Source: JANXQG01 sp037147235
GTDB taxonomy: Bacteria > Planctomycetota > Planctomycetia > Pirellulales > Thermoguttaceae
Direction of reading: 5' to 3'
Length of the DNA: 23,175 nucleotides
Assembly (NCBI GenBank): GCA_037147235.1
Contig: JBAWVO010000077.1
Span: forward strand, 1 to 23,175
In this document: positions 6,666 through 13,679 of the stretch, one piece after another
How the letters are laid out: the number at the start of each line of letters is the position of its first letter
Position numbering within the stretch: position 1 is the stretch's first letter
Program-made: the position numbers and the translations under genes
The notes under the pieces: model-generated
Told to the model about the DNA's origin: nothing
The model's input: only the letters and a program-made list of their open reading frames with translations
Database searches by the model: none

Positions 6666-8159
6666 TTACTTCTTGCGGACACCACCCTTGCGTTTGAGTC
6701 CAAGGCCAGCAAGGAAAAGGTCTGCGGCGTCAAGGCGGCCGTCTGATCGAGCACGAAGAATCCCAACTTCAACAAGATAATCGATCAGATCGCGAGCATT
6801 CTCGACAGGAGGACGGATTGCGGCAGCAGTGTCTCCCCATCTTCCGTCCCAGTCCTCTGTCAGAAGATGTTCCAATCGCTTGCGATGACATGGAACAATC
6901 GCGCTTTTAATTCGCTTCTTCAATCCATCCAACCAGGGCCATTCATCCAGGGAATGTTGAACCTGTTCAACGGATACTTTGTCCAATGCTCTTCCCATGG
7001 ATGTTGGTAGAATAAGACGTGGCCAACCGGCCGCCCGAGAAGAGCCGATCTGTATATCGGCGGCAACTTCGACAAGGCGAACAAGTGGCCTGGGGAGTGC
7101 TCGCCCAAAGCCATCGCGGACATGGTTGATAAGCCAACGATAGGTTAATCCTTTTTTTACATTACTACCCATGTATTGGCCAATTAACCGATCAATGATC
7201 GGCCGGATGTCTTCGCTATCCGTAATTCTAGGGACATGACCGAGTGCCGGATCGTCGAAAAACTCGATCTTGTTACGAGGAGCCTCCTTAATGTGTCTAT
7301 ATAGTTCGTCGGAGCTGTTTACTATGCGTTTGAGCAACATTGCGTAGAGGTTTCGATCGCTCCAAACAAGCTCGACGCGGTTTGCCGCGAGTTTTGCGAG
7401 GTCGCCCCCTCCCTCGGTCGCGTAGCGATGAAAAAGATCTGTGCGCAAAAAGACTTTAGCCCGGATGCGTTGCCACCGTCGGGTATACGCCGACCAAAAC
7501 GCTATGAGGCCGCGAATAGCGGCACTCATTGTCTGCCAATCATTCGCGCCGAGGGTATCAAGCTCATCATAACCGACAAAGAGATAGCGGTCATTCTGCT
7601 GCAAATCCTTGTCGAGACGGTCCAAGGCAAGCAACGGCTCATTGCCTGAAAAACTGCAAAACGCTTCGTAAACCTTGTTGGGTTCTCCTCCGTCCGGATT
7701 CAACAACGACCTCAACGTCTCGGAATCTCTACATCTCAGTTCTCCCTGAAGTACACGAACCAGATAGGCAAACCAAAGTTTAAACGCCGCCTCGCGATCA
7801 TTTTCGCACTCACGAAGAAATGCGGCGAATCCTCGGGCGTCAGGAAATTCGCTACCAATAGGATAGCCGGCAAACCATTGAACTTGTTGTGTTCTCGCCA
7901 AAAAAGGCCGAATTTCCGGCAAGCAACGCTCTATCGCCGGCAATAGCTTAAGTTCGACGGCGGCCCGAAACAATTCCGACTTGCCTGCGCCCCGAGGTCC
8001 GATCACCAAAACGACATTCGGATCGAAAGCTCGTACATGTTCTGCGATCGGATGAAAAGTCTTAGGGAAACGATCCTTATCCTCGCCTTCCGCTCGGCCA
8101 TTGCTGCCCATCCTCGACAGTTCCTCAAGCAGCATAGACGATTCAGCGTGTTTCGCCAT
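6666..8159 (-). CDS. P-loop ATPase, Sll1717-like (third gene of the cassette)
   Basis: A 497-residue cytoplasmic P-loop NTPase. Walker A is GPRGAGKS (54-61), preceded by the hydrophobic strand NVVLVI. Walker B is YLFVGYDELD (192-201), and KVFLRTDLFHR (236-245) follows where STAND/AAA-type ATPases carry a sensor arginine. I read it as similar to the Sll1717-type P-loop ATPases often found next to KGGVGR-type ATPases; that name is from memory of the family, not a search. The C-terminal half has no domain I recognise. The ATG at 8159 is two bases after the stop of the upstream ATPase and has GGAGGAAG about ten bases ahead, within that gene's end. It ends in a basic tail (KRKGGVRKK). Likely the effector or motor partner of the upstream ATPase, which is inference. 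Confidence 0.75.
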   Translation of the reverse strand: MAKHAESSMLLEELSRMGSNGRAEGEDKDRFPKTFHPIAEHVRAFDPNVVLVIGPRGAGKSELFRAAVELKLLPAIERCLPEIRPFLARTQQVQWFAGYPIGSEFPDARGFAAFLRECENDREAAFKLWFAYLVRVLQGELRCRDSETLRSLLNPDGGEPNKVYEAFCSFSGNEPLLALDRLDKDLQQNDRYLFVGYDELDTLGANDWQTMSAAIRGLIAFWSAYTRRWQRIRAKVFLRTDLFHRYATEGGGDLAKLAANRVELVWSDRNLYAMLLKRIVNSSDELYRHIKEAPRNKIEFFDDPALGHVPRITDSEDIRPIIDRLIGQYMGSNVKKGLTYRWLINHVRDGFGRALPRPLVRLVEVAADIQIGSSRAAGWPRLILPTSMGRALDKVSVEQVQHSLDEWPWLDGLKKRIKSAIVPCHRKRLEHLLTEDWDGRWGDTAAAIRPPVENARDLIDYLVEVGILRARSDGRLDAADLFLAGLGLKRKGGVRKK

Positions 8160-8161
8160 TG

Positions 8162-9484
8162 CTATTCTTCCTCCCGCATGAATTTCGCGACAATACGTTC
8201 GGCAAGCGAGCGATATTCTGGCAAAGAAGCGAGAGGATCGGCAACATCCTCAATGGAATCGAAATGTGCAAGTTTTGGCTCATAGGAAATGGCGACGGGA
8301 GCGTGCGGTGCCACTTCATTTTCGATGTCGCGGATGTACCAAAAGTTGTCTTCTTCCGCATCCTCGGGGTCGGCCGCGTAATAATGTTCCGAAAACTCAT
8401 CTTGCGCGCGTTCGGCGAACCCGGCAACAGCGTCTTTAGCAGCTTTGGTGTCCTGTGGAACAAGTGATTGAACCAGCAAGCATTCCAGTTGAGGTTTGTC
8501 CGCAAGAACCCGATTCGCGCCAAGACGATCAATGATTACCCGCAGTCCTTGCCAACTTTGTTCGGACGAAGTGCCGAAGAGCACATGCAGGTGGGCTAAC
8601 CCTCCCAAGAGCAAACCGCTCGATTCAGAAAGGCCCGTGCGCGTATCAAGAAGAATCCAGTCCGGCTGAAGCTCATCGCGCACCTCGCGTAGCAATTGAA
8701 CATGAGATCCTATCTTTTCGCCGACCGGCAGTTCAAAATCAACTCGAGCTAACTTTCCCAGAAAATCGCCGTTTAGACAACCAGCCGGAAAGACGAGTAT
8801 TTCGCCCGATTGCGTAACTGCGGACTGTCGGCACGCATGATAATAGTCCCGCAGATCAACGGAATCATATGGACGTTCCAAAAGGTAGTCGATCACGCCC
8901 CAAGACGCGATCATTCCCGATGGATCCGCAGCCAAAAGAACGCCCACTCCCGGAGCATCGAGGTCGAAGTCGATAACGACAACGCGCTCGCCGACTCTCG
9001 CACGTTGGATGGCAAACGATGCAAGTGCCGTACTTCGCCCAACACCGCCCTTGAAAGAATAGAACACCACAATCGGCGGCGATTTGTCTCGCTCGCCGGT
9101 CCATTGCCACAGCGGCTCTGTCATATCGCACAGCCACGCACCGCGGGTTCGGTGGCGGTCGGCAATGCGAAGGTGTTCCAGCGTGTCCTCTTCGGGCCGC
9201 GATTCGTTCCAAACTTGCTCGTAAAGCTCCCGATCTGCGGGATTACCGCGAGATGCCATCCAAATTTCGGATGTCCAATAAGGGGCAGCAACTTCCGCAA
9301 TTTTCTCGTTGATTTCTCGTTCGAGATCAACGTCGCCGGAGTCTGGCGTCCACAAAATCAGCCGCAACTTTCCGAAAATATCCTCAATGAGTACAGCGCG
9401 ATTGATCGAAGGCTTTTCCTTGGTAAGCCGACGTAGTGTTTCGATTGTGGCTTTCCTGGCCTCATCCAAATGGCAAGTAAGCAT
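8162..9484 (-). CDS. KGGVGR-variant ParA/MinD-like ATPase
   Basis: A 440-residue protein with a ParA/MinD/SIMIBI-type ATPase core after an N-terminal domain of about 130 residues that I do not recognise. The deviant Walker A reads FYSFKGGVGRS (141-151): the signature first lysine is kept, but the usual GK(S/T) lysine is arginine. IDFDLDAPG (171-179) is the Walker A' region and WILLDTRTG (276-284) the Walker B. The start was placed at the ATG at 9484 because it shares one base with the stop of the HEPN gene (TAATG), the mark of coupled translation; the longer open frame upstream overlaps that gene. It is the middle gene of the cassette. The arginine swap suggests altered nucleotide turnover. 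Such ATPases occur in conflict-type gene neighbourhoods, so a defence or signalling role is a guess. Confidence 0.82.
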   Translation of the reverse strand: MLTCHLDEARKATIETLRRLTKEKPSINRAVLIEDIFGKLRLILWTPDSGDVDLEREINEKIAEVAAPYWTSEIWMASRGNPADRELYEQVWNESRPEEDTLEHLRIADRHRTRGAWLCDMTEPLWQWTGERDKSPPIVVFYSFKGGVGRSTALASFAIQRARVGERVVVIDFDLDAPGVGVLLAADPSGMIASWGVIDYLLERPYDSVDLRDYYHACRQSAVTQSGEILVFPAGCLNGDFLGKLARVDFELPVGEKIGSHVQLLREVRDELQPDWILLDTRTGLSESSGLLLGGLAHLHVLFGTSSEQSWQGLRVIIDRLGANRVLADKPQLECLLVQSLVPQDTKAAKDAVAGFAERAQDEFSEHYYAADPEDAEEDNFWYIRDIENEVAPHAPVAISYEPKLAHFDSIEDVADPLASLPEYRSLAERIVAKFMREEE

Positions 9485-9912
9485 TAGACTAACCCATCCA
9501 ATTTCATCTGTTGAATTGCTGGGGCGTATATCGCGTGGGCTTCCGCAAGCCATTCCATTGCCTGTTGAGGGGGAACCACAGCGGGAGCACGGTATCGTAT
9601 CGTCTCGCACCAGCCCGTTTGTTTGTCGTATATGGAATGGCCCGCAGTCACCTTGAGGGGATATTTTGCGGTCCGACCACTCGGTATCGCCGCAAGGCTT
9701 AGCGATTTGAGGCTTAATTCATTCAAATCGTGGCCCCATGGCTTGGTGCCCTCAACTAAAATATAGGTTTTGAGAACACATTCGACAACGTAACCCGTCA
9801 GGTAGCCAGCACCGTCAAATCGTCCTGCATGGAACAACAAGTCTGCGTCTGCAAGGTGTTTTTCCGCCGCATCAGGATAGTCATCGCCTTTCGATTGCGC
9901 CAACTTAGGCAT
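9484..9912 (-). CDS. HEPN-domain-like protein (first gene of the cassette)
   Basis: A 142-residue all-helical protein with the HEPN pattern: AAEKHLADADLLFHAGRF (15-32), then the helix GAGYLTGYVVECVLKTYIL (35-52) with its YxxE-CxLK signature, and GHDLNELSLK (60-69). No R-x4-6-H ribonuclease motif is visible, so it may be a non-catalytic HEPN of the kind paired with nucleotidyltransferases, or an adaptor. The ATG at 9912 is preferred because GAGGGG lies about nine bases upstream; a GTG at 9945 would add 11 residues. Its stop overlaps the next gene's start by one base. HEPN proteins are common in toxin-antitoxin, CRISPR and abortive-infection systems, which colours the whole cassette but does not prove a role. 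Confidence 0.7.
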   Translation of the reverse strand: MPKLAQSKGDDYPDAAEKHLADADLLFHAGRFDGAGYLTGYVVECVLKTYILVEGTKPWGHDLNELSLKSLSLAAIPSGRTAKYPLKVTAGHSIYDKQTGWCETIRYRAPAVVPPQQAMEWLAEAHAIYAPAIQQMKLDGLV

Positions 9913-9974
9913 TTGCCGCCCCTCTAGTAGCGTGTAGCTAGGCACCCAGTATACGGGACCGCGACGACTGCGGA

Positions 9975-9998
9975 AGCGGAGATGAGTCCGCTCCTATG
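9975..9998. repeat. Small hairpin repeat upstream of the HEPN gene
   Basis: AGCGGA (9975-9980), six-base loop, TCCGCT (9987-9992) forms a hairpin in the leader of the HEPN gene. On the minus strand it starts ATAGGAGCGGA, a string also found on the plus strand at 11643-11653, so this may be a fragment of a dispersed element. The rest of 9913-10290 (378 bp between divergent genes) holds the promoter, 18-bp repeat and pduT-tail copy listed separately, and no gene. Confidence 0.45.
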
Positions 9999-10005
9999 CA
10001 TCATC

Positions 10006-10034
10006 ATAATGCAGCATCCAGTTCATCCCAGCAA
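10006..10034 (-). promoter_or_regulatory. Candidate promoter of the HEPN-ATPase cassette
   Basis: On the minus strand, TTGCTG (10034-10029) and CATTAT (10011-10006) are 17 bp apart. The transcript would begin near 9999 and carry a leader of about 90 bases containing the hairpin at 9975-9992. Two 16-bp repeats lie just upstream at 10043-10076 and could bind a regulator. Confidence 0.35.
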
Positions 10035-10042
10035 AAACTATT

Positions 10043-10076
10043 GTAACTGACTGACTGACAGTAACTGACTGACTGA
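10043..10076 (+). repeat. Two direct repeats of 16 bp upstream of the cassette promoter
   Basis: GTAACTGACTGACTGA occurs at 10043-10058 and again at 10061-10076, an 18-bp period, itself built from CTGA tetramers. Relaxed CTGATAG units continue after it. Position just upstream of the cassette's -35 suggests iteron-like operator sites, or simple slippage. Confidence 0.7.
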
Positions 10077-10176
10077 TAGAAAATTTGACGGATAACCGAT
10101 AAACTGATAGGAACCTTTGATTTCAACCCACAGGTCTCAGTGTACCATAAGGAAGTGGTGAATCAAGAGACCAGGG

Positions 10177-10219
10177 GCAAGGGATTATTCGCGGATTATT
10201 TGTAACCCGCAGGGAACTT
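10177..10219 (+). pseudogene. Right direct repeat: orphan 3' end of a pduT gene
   Basis: The second copy of the pduT tail. In frame it reads K-G-L-F-A-D-Y-L-stop against K-E-L-F-A-D-Y-L-stop in pduT. The three differences are two synonymous changes (TTG/TTA, TTT/TTC) and one E-to-G. Synonymous drift means both copies once belonged to working genes, rather than arising by a fresh duplication. No pduT homology is seen before 10177. It marks the right edge of the putative insertion, 71 bp before the ARPP-1-like gene. Confidence 0.7.
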
Positions 10220-10290
10220 TCTGCCTCCCCGCCGCGTCCAATGGTTGGCGTTTAGAGTGTTCGTCAACCCAAAGACCGGAGGTAAGAAGC

Positions 10291-11355
10291 ATGAGAGTCT
10301 CGCATTTTTTCCTGACCGCAGTTGTTTTTCTTTCGAGCTTGTTCACAATCGACCGCTCAGCCTTGGCCCAGCGGCCGTCTACGGATCGGCATGTGGCCGA
10401 GCTGGGGCAATTCTTCAACGGCGTGAAAATCGCGGCCCCGATCGTCGAGCAACGCTTGGCCATCTACCCGGTTCTCGTCGAAAATGTGCCTCTGCTGCAT
10501 GGCGCATGGCAGACGCTTGACGAGGCCGTCGCCCGTGGTACACTCGTGATCAGCGAGAAGGGTGGTGGCTCGGTGCCGGTCGTGAGCGTGGAAAACCGCA
10601 GCCGGGATGCCTACATCCTGCTGATGATGGGGGATGTGATTAAGGGCGGCATGCAAACCCGCACGATCCGCCACGACACGGTTCTTGGTCCGGGACAGCG
10701 GTTGGAGCTTGAAGTTTTCTGTGTCGAGGCCCATCGCTGGCAGGGCGAAAAAGGCTTTTCCGCAGCCAACGCCAAAGTGCCGCAATCGATCCAGCATGAG
10801 CTGCGTCGCGGGGCGTCTCAGGGCGACGTGTGGAGAGGCGTGGCGGAAAACAACGGCTCGCTGGGGGCCGAAAACGGCACGGGAAGCCTGGAAATGGCCT
10901 TGAAATCTTCTTCCGTGGAAAAGAAGCTCGATGCCGTCCGCCGGCGGGTTGTGCCCGAGATACCCCACCGTACGGTGGGTTTCATTTTTGTGCATGGCGG
11001 CCGGGCCGTGGGGGCGGAATTCTTTGGCAGCGAGGAACTGGCCCGGGCTGAGTTCCCTCAATTGCTCGATTCCTACGCCGTTGACTACGTGATTCTGGGC
11101 GGGCCGGGCCGTTGGACGAACGAAAGAGACAACCGTGCGGCCATCGAGTTCTTTGAACGGGTCTGTCGGGCAGGCAGCCAGCGCGTAAAAACTGCCGGCT
11201 CCGGTGCCGGAATTCGCACCCAGGCCGATGGATTGCTGGGCGATGGCGTCAGTCTCGATGCCGCGCTCGTCCACTTCGGAATCCAAGTCGAGCGAAAGGT
11301 GCAGCCCAATCAACCCGAGGTGATCTGGCCACGTCAGCAGGGGAACGGCCGGTGA
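10291..11355 (+). CDS. Secreted ARPP-1-like domain protein
   Basis: A 354-residue exported protein of unknown function. Residues 1-26 are a Sec signal peptide (hydrophobic FFLTAVVFLSSLF, cleavage likely after ALA at 24-26). The mature part looks like the ARPP-1 domain (ARG and rhodanese-phosphatase-superfamily-associated): LAIYPVLVEN (56-65), TLDEAVARGTLVISEKGGGSVP (75-96), DAYILLMMGDVIKGGMQTRT (106-125) and FCVEAHRW (143-150). The assignment is from motif memory. GGAGG (10279-10283) precedes the ATG. Inside the gene, 10964-10979 is a perfect 16-bp palindrome (CCCACCGTACGGTGGG). It may originally have followed pduT, before the cassette was inserted; that is inference. Confidence 0.72.
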   Translation: MRVSHFFLTAVVFLSSLFTIDRSALAQRPSTDRHVAELGQFFNGVKIAAPIVEQRLAIYPVLVENVPLLHGAWQTLDEAVARGTLVISEKGGGSVPVVSVENRSRDAYILLMMGDVIKGGMQTRTIRHDTVLGPGQRLELEVFCVEAHRWQGEKGFSAANAKVPQSIQHELRRGASQGDVWRGVAENNGSLGAENGTGSLEMALKSSSVEKKLDAVRRRVVPEIPHRTVGFIFVHGGRAVGAEFFGSEELARAEFPQLLDSYAVDYVILGGPGRWTNERDNRAAIEFFERVCRAGSQRVKTAGSGAGIRTQADGLLGDGVSLDAALVHFGIQVERKVQPNQPEVIWPRQQGNGR

Positions 11356-11361
11356 GGTTTT

Positions 11362-11507
11362 CGGCTCTTCCGGTTCTAGGTGCGGAACGCGAATAATTGT
11401 AATTGTCGGGTGGGGAGAGCGCAGCGAGCCCCACCAATTCTGTTGCGGTCCGCTTTGGGTGGGGCTCGTTTCACTCTCCCCACCCTACTTCTGCACCTAA
11501 ACCGGAA
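11362..11507. repeat. MITE-like inverted-repeat element
   Basis: A stem-forming element of about 140 bp. The ends TTCCGGTTCTAGGTGCGGAA (11368-11387) and the complement of 11489-11507 match with one mismatch and one gap. Inside, GGGTGGGGAGAG (11408-11419) pairs with 11474-11485 and GAGCCCCACC (11426-11435) with 11458-11467, leaving a loop of about 20 bases. The left 40 bp (11362-11401) recur exactly at 23120-23159. No open reading frame of note. It fits a non-autonomous mobile or REP-like element. Together with the elements at 11542 and 11640 it fills the 394-bp gap 11356-11749. Confidence 0.8.
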
Positions 11508-11541
11508 TAGCCAAGTTGTGGAACGATTGAGGCAGCCCTAC

Positions 11542-11600
11542 GTAGAACGGAATTCATTCCGTTTACCCGAAACAGACAAGGCAACGGAATAAATTCCGTT
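11542..11600. repeat. Double-hairpin palindromic element (AACGGAAT family), copy 2
   Basis: Two hairpins with the arm AACGGAAT/ATTCCGTT: 11546-11563 and 11583-11600, separated by 19 bp. It begins GTAGAACGGAATT like the copy at 5952 and ends CAACGAAG against CTACGAAG there. Shared ends and divergent middles mark a repeat family. Confidence 0.75.
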
Positions 11601-11639
11601 CAACGAAGTGGGGCCTTGTTCGGGGGCACCGTCTGGACT

Positions 11640-11702
11640 ACGATAGGAGCGGATCAAATTCCCGTCAGTCATAATGCGCGCCACCGCCGCGACGCCTATC
11701 GT
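11640..11702. repeat. Short inverted-repeat element
   Basis: ACGATAGG (11640-11647) pairs with CCTATCGT (11695-11702), enclosing 47 bp that include ATAGGAGCGGA, a string seen on the minus strand near 9988-9998. It lies just ahead of the 639-residue gene. Confidence 0.5.
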
Positions 11703-11749
11703 TGACCTGTAAAGGGGGAGTGTAGAGGGGATAAAGAGGAAAAGGATAG

Positions 11750-13669
11750 ATGGAGTCGGTCTTTTCACAAATCGGGCCGTGGATTTTCTTCCTCACGCTG
11801 GGCAGCGGGATGGGAATTCCCTTGGGCATTCCGCCTGCGCCTGACGACCCCGTGATGGTTCGCTTTGCGCCCGAAGAGTGCGTCTTCTACACGACGTGGT
11901 CGGCAAGCGCGGTGGCGAATCCCTTGAGCAAGAACCAGGCCGAGCAGATGCTGGCCGAGCCGGAGGTGCGGCAGTTTGTCGAGCATCTCGAGAAGTGGAT
12001 ACGTCACTCCGTCGCCCAACCGGCCAGTGATCGCGACGCGAGCAATCTTTCCGACGCGACCTTCGATACCATTCTGATGATCCTCCGCCACCAGACGACG
12101 CTCTTCGTGTCGGATGTGAAGATCAAGGATAAGAAAGTATCGGCCAAGGGCGGCATGGTCGTTGCCCTGGGGGCGGACACCCCGCTGGCGACCAAACTCT
12201 TCCATCAGAACGTCCGCGCGTTCTTTCTCAACCTCAACGTGGAAGCCCTGGAGGTTCTTCGCATTGATGGCCAAAACTGGTATCGCGTCAAGCCCAAGGC
12301 TGAGTTTCCGACGATGATCGTGGGGATCAAGGATTCCTACTTGATTGTGGCCGTGGGTGACGGAAGTCTCGATAGGATCCTCCAGTGGATGCAGAAACCT
12401 GCTCCGCAGTGGCTGGTACAAGCCCGGCGGATCGCCACCTTGGAGCGTCCCACCGGTCTGACCTATATCAACCTTCAGCGATTGCGCGAGGTCGGTCCTG
12501 CGTCCACGGATCTGCACCGCAAACAGTGGGGCGAACTGCTGGGGCTGGCGCAATCGCCTTGGCTCGTCTCTGCCAGTGGCTTGGTTGGTCCAGATGTTGT
12601 AACACGAACCGTCCTGCCGATTGAAGGCGAGCCTCGGGGATTGCTTCTCCCGGCCAATGGCCGTGGTTTGACGCGGGAAGACATGGCGGCGATTCCCGAA
12701 GATGCCACGCTGGCCCTGGCCGTGCGACTGAATGTGCAAAAGACACTCGATGCCCTGGTGGCGGCCGGCAAGAAGGCAGATCCCGAGGTCAAGGAAGCAC
12801 TCTTAAAGGGATTGGAAACGCTCCAACACGGCGGTGACGCCGATTCTCAGCATGTCTTTGCATCGCTGGGCGACCGTTGGTGCTTTTACAATTCACCGCG
12901 TGAGGGGGGGCTGGTGATGACCGGGCTGACCGGCATCGTGCCGATCACCGATCGCAAGAAATTTTCGCGGAGCTACGAAGTCCTGACGCGACTGGCCACG
13001 GAGATCCTGCCCATGGCCGACGATTTCGGTTCCAATGGCCAAAAGATCCATCGCTTTCGCTTCGCCGGCAGCGACGTCCATTACGCGACTCTGGGGGGAA
13101 TCGGCCTGACCCCGGCATGGTGGGCGGGCGACAAACAATTCGTCGTTGCTTTGGCCCCGCAGAACATCAAAGCCTATCTGTCTCGCGGGAAAGATAGCCG
13201 ATCTTTGGCCGACGTGCCGGAGGTGGCCGCCGAGTTTTCTGGCCGCGATCCCTTGCTGGCAATTGGCTACCTCGATGCACCGCGGCTATTTGAAGCGATC
13301 TATCCTCTTCTGATTATTTCCGCGCCGTCCTTCCTGGGTGTCAACGGGTTGAGCGAAGGCCGCCGCGATATGTCGATGATAATTCCCTCGCTTCCGTCCG
13401 TCTGCAGGCACTTGCGGCCTGGAGTGGCAACGCTCCGGCGAACCGGCGTGGGGTTGGAACTCACCAGCCGAGGCAGCTTGCCGGGGTTTGGCCTGGCTGC
13501 GCCCGTTATGTTTCTGGTATGGGACTCGGAGTGGCTGAACTTGGTGTTCGGCGAATCCGAGAATAACGCACCGCCAATCCCGGTAGTTCCCGGGGTGGTG
13601 CCGGCCGGACCAGTTGCGCCGCCAGCGATGTTGCCTCCCGCCCTCCCTCTGCCGGCCGGAGGACGATGA
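11750..13669 (+). CDS. Exported protein of unknown function (639 aa)
   Basis: A large protein that I cannot place in a named family. Residues 9-28 are hydrophobic (GPWIFFLTLGSGMGIPLGIP) and probably a signal peptide or anchor with an unusually short n-region. FAPEECVFYTTWSASA (39-54) and SKNQAEQMLAEPEVRQFVEHLEKW (60-83) open the mature part; proteins with this opening are, as I recall, frequent in planctomycetes and resemble bacterial DUF3352-type surface proteins. The body alternates beta-rich and helical stretches without cysteine-rich or catalytic motifs. The last 35 residues are Pro/Val-rich (PPIPVVPGVVPAGPVAPP) and end GGR. AGAGGA (11735-11740) and AAAGGA (11741-11746) lie before the ATG. 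It sits after three repeat elements and ends 10 bp from the convergent RluA-type gene. Confidence 0.8.
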   Translation: MESVFSQIGPWIFFLTLGSGMGIPLGIPPAPDDPVMVRFAPEECVFYTTWSASAVANPLSKNQAEQMLAEPEVRQFVEHLEKWIRHSVAQPASDRDASNLSDATFDTILMILRHQTTLFVSDVKIKDKKVSAKGGMVVALGADTPLATKLFHQNVRAFFLNLNVEALEVLRIDGQNWYRVKPKAEFPTMIVGIKDSYLIVAVGDGSLDRILQWMQKPAPQWLVQARRIATLERPTGLTYINLQRLREVGPASTDLHRKQWGELLGLAQSPWLVSASGLVGPDVVTRTVLPIEGEPRGLLLPANGRGLTREDMAAIPEDATLALAVRLNVQKTLDALVAAGKKADPEVKEALLKGLETLQHGGDADSQHVFASLGDRWCFYNSPREGGLVMTGLTGIVPITDRKKFSRSYEVLTRLATEILPMADDFGSNGQKIHRFRFAGSDVHYATLGGIGLTPAWWAGDKQFVVALAPQNIKAYLSRGKDSRSLADVPEVAAEFSGRDPLLAIGYLDAPRLFEAIYPLLIISAPSFLGVNGLSEGRRDMSMIIPSLPSVCRHLRPGVATLRRTGVGLELTSRGSLPGFGLAAPVMFLVWDSEWLNLVFGESENNAPPIPVVPGVVPAGPVAPPAMLPPALPLPAGGR

Positions 13670-13679
13670 ACCGCGGTGC

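Larger units (their letters stand above)
6557..10219. mobile_element. Putative inserted unit flanked by pduT-tail direct repeats
   Basis: A stretch of about 3.6 kb lies between two 43-bp copies of the pduT 3' end. It holds one minus-strand operon (HEPN-like, KGGVGR-variant ATPase, Sll1717-type ATPase) with lower GC than the genes on either side: 60-base lines I counted gave 43-53% inside and 68% in pduS. This pattern is what integration at a gene's 3' end leaves behind. No integrase, transposase or relaxase is seen inside, so it could be a non-autonomous or decayed element, or a cassette brought in by homologous recombination on pduT. The repeats are seen directly; insertion is inference. Confidence 0.5.

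Noticed and set aside
6557..10219. CRISPR or transposon with its own transposase between the direct repeats
   Set aside because: Only two repeat copies 3.6 kb apart, no spacers, and no transposase or integrase motif in the three genes between them.
11765..12739. 324-residue minus-strand frame antisense to the 639-residue gene
   Set aside because: Shadow composition and no ribosome site; the plus-strand gene has a clean start and exported-protein features.
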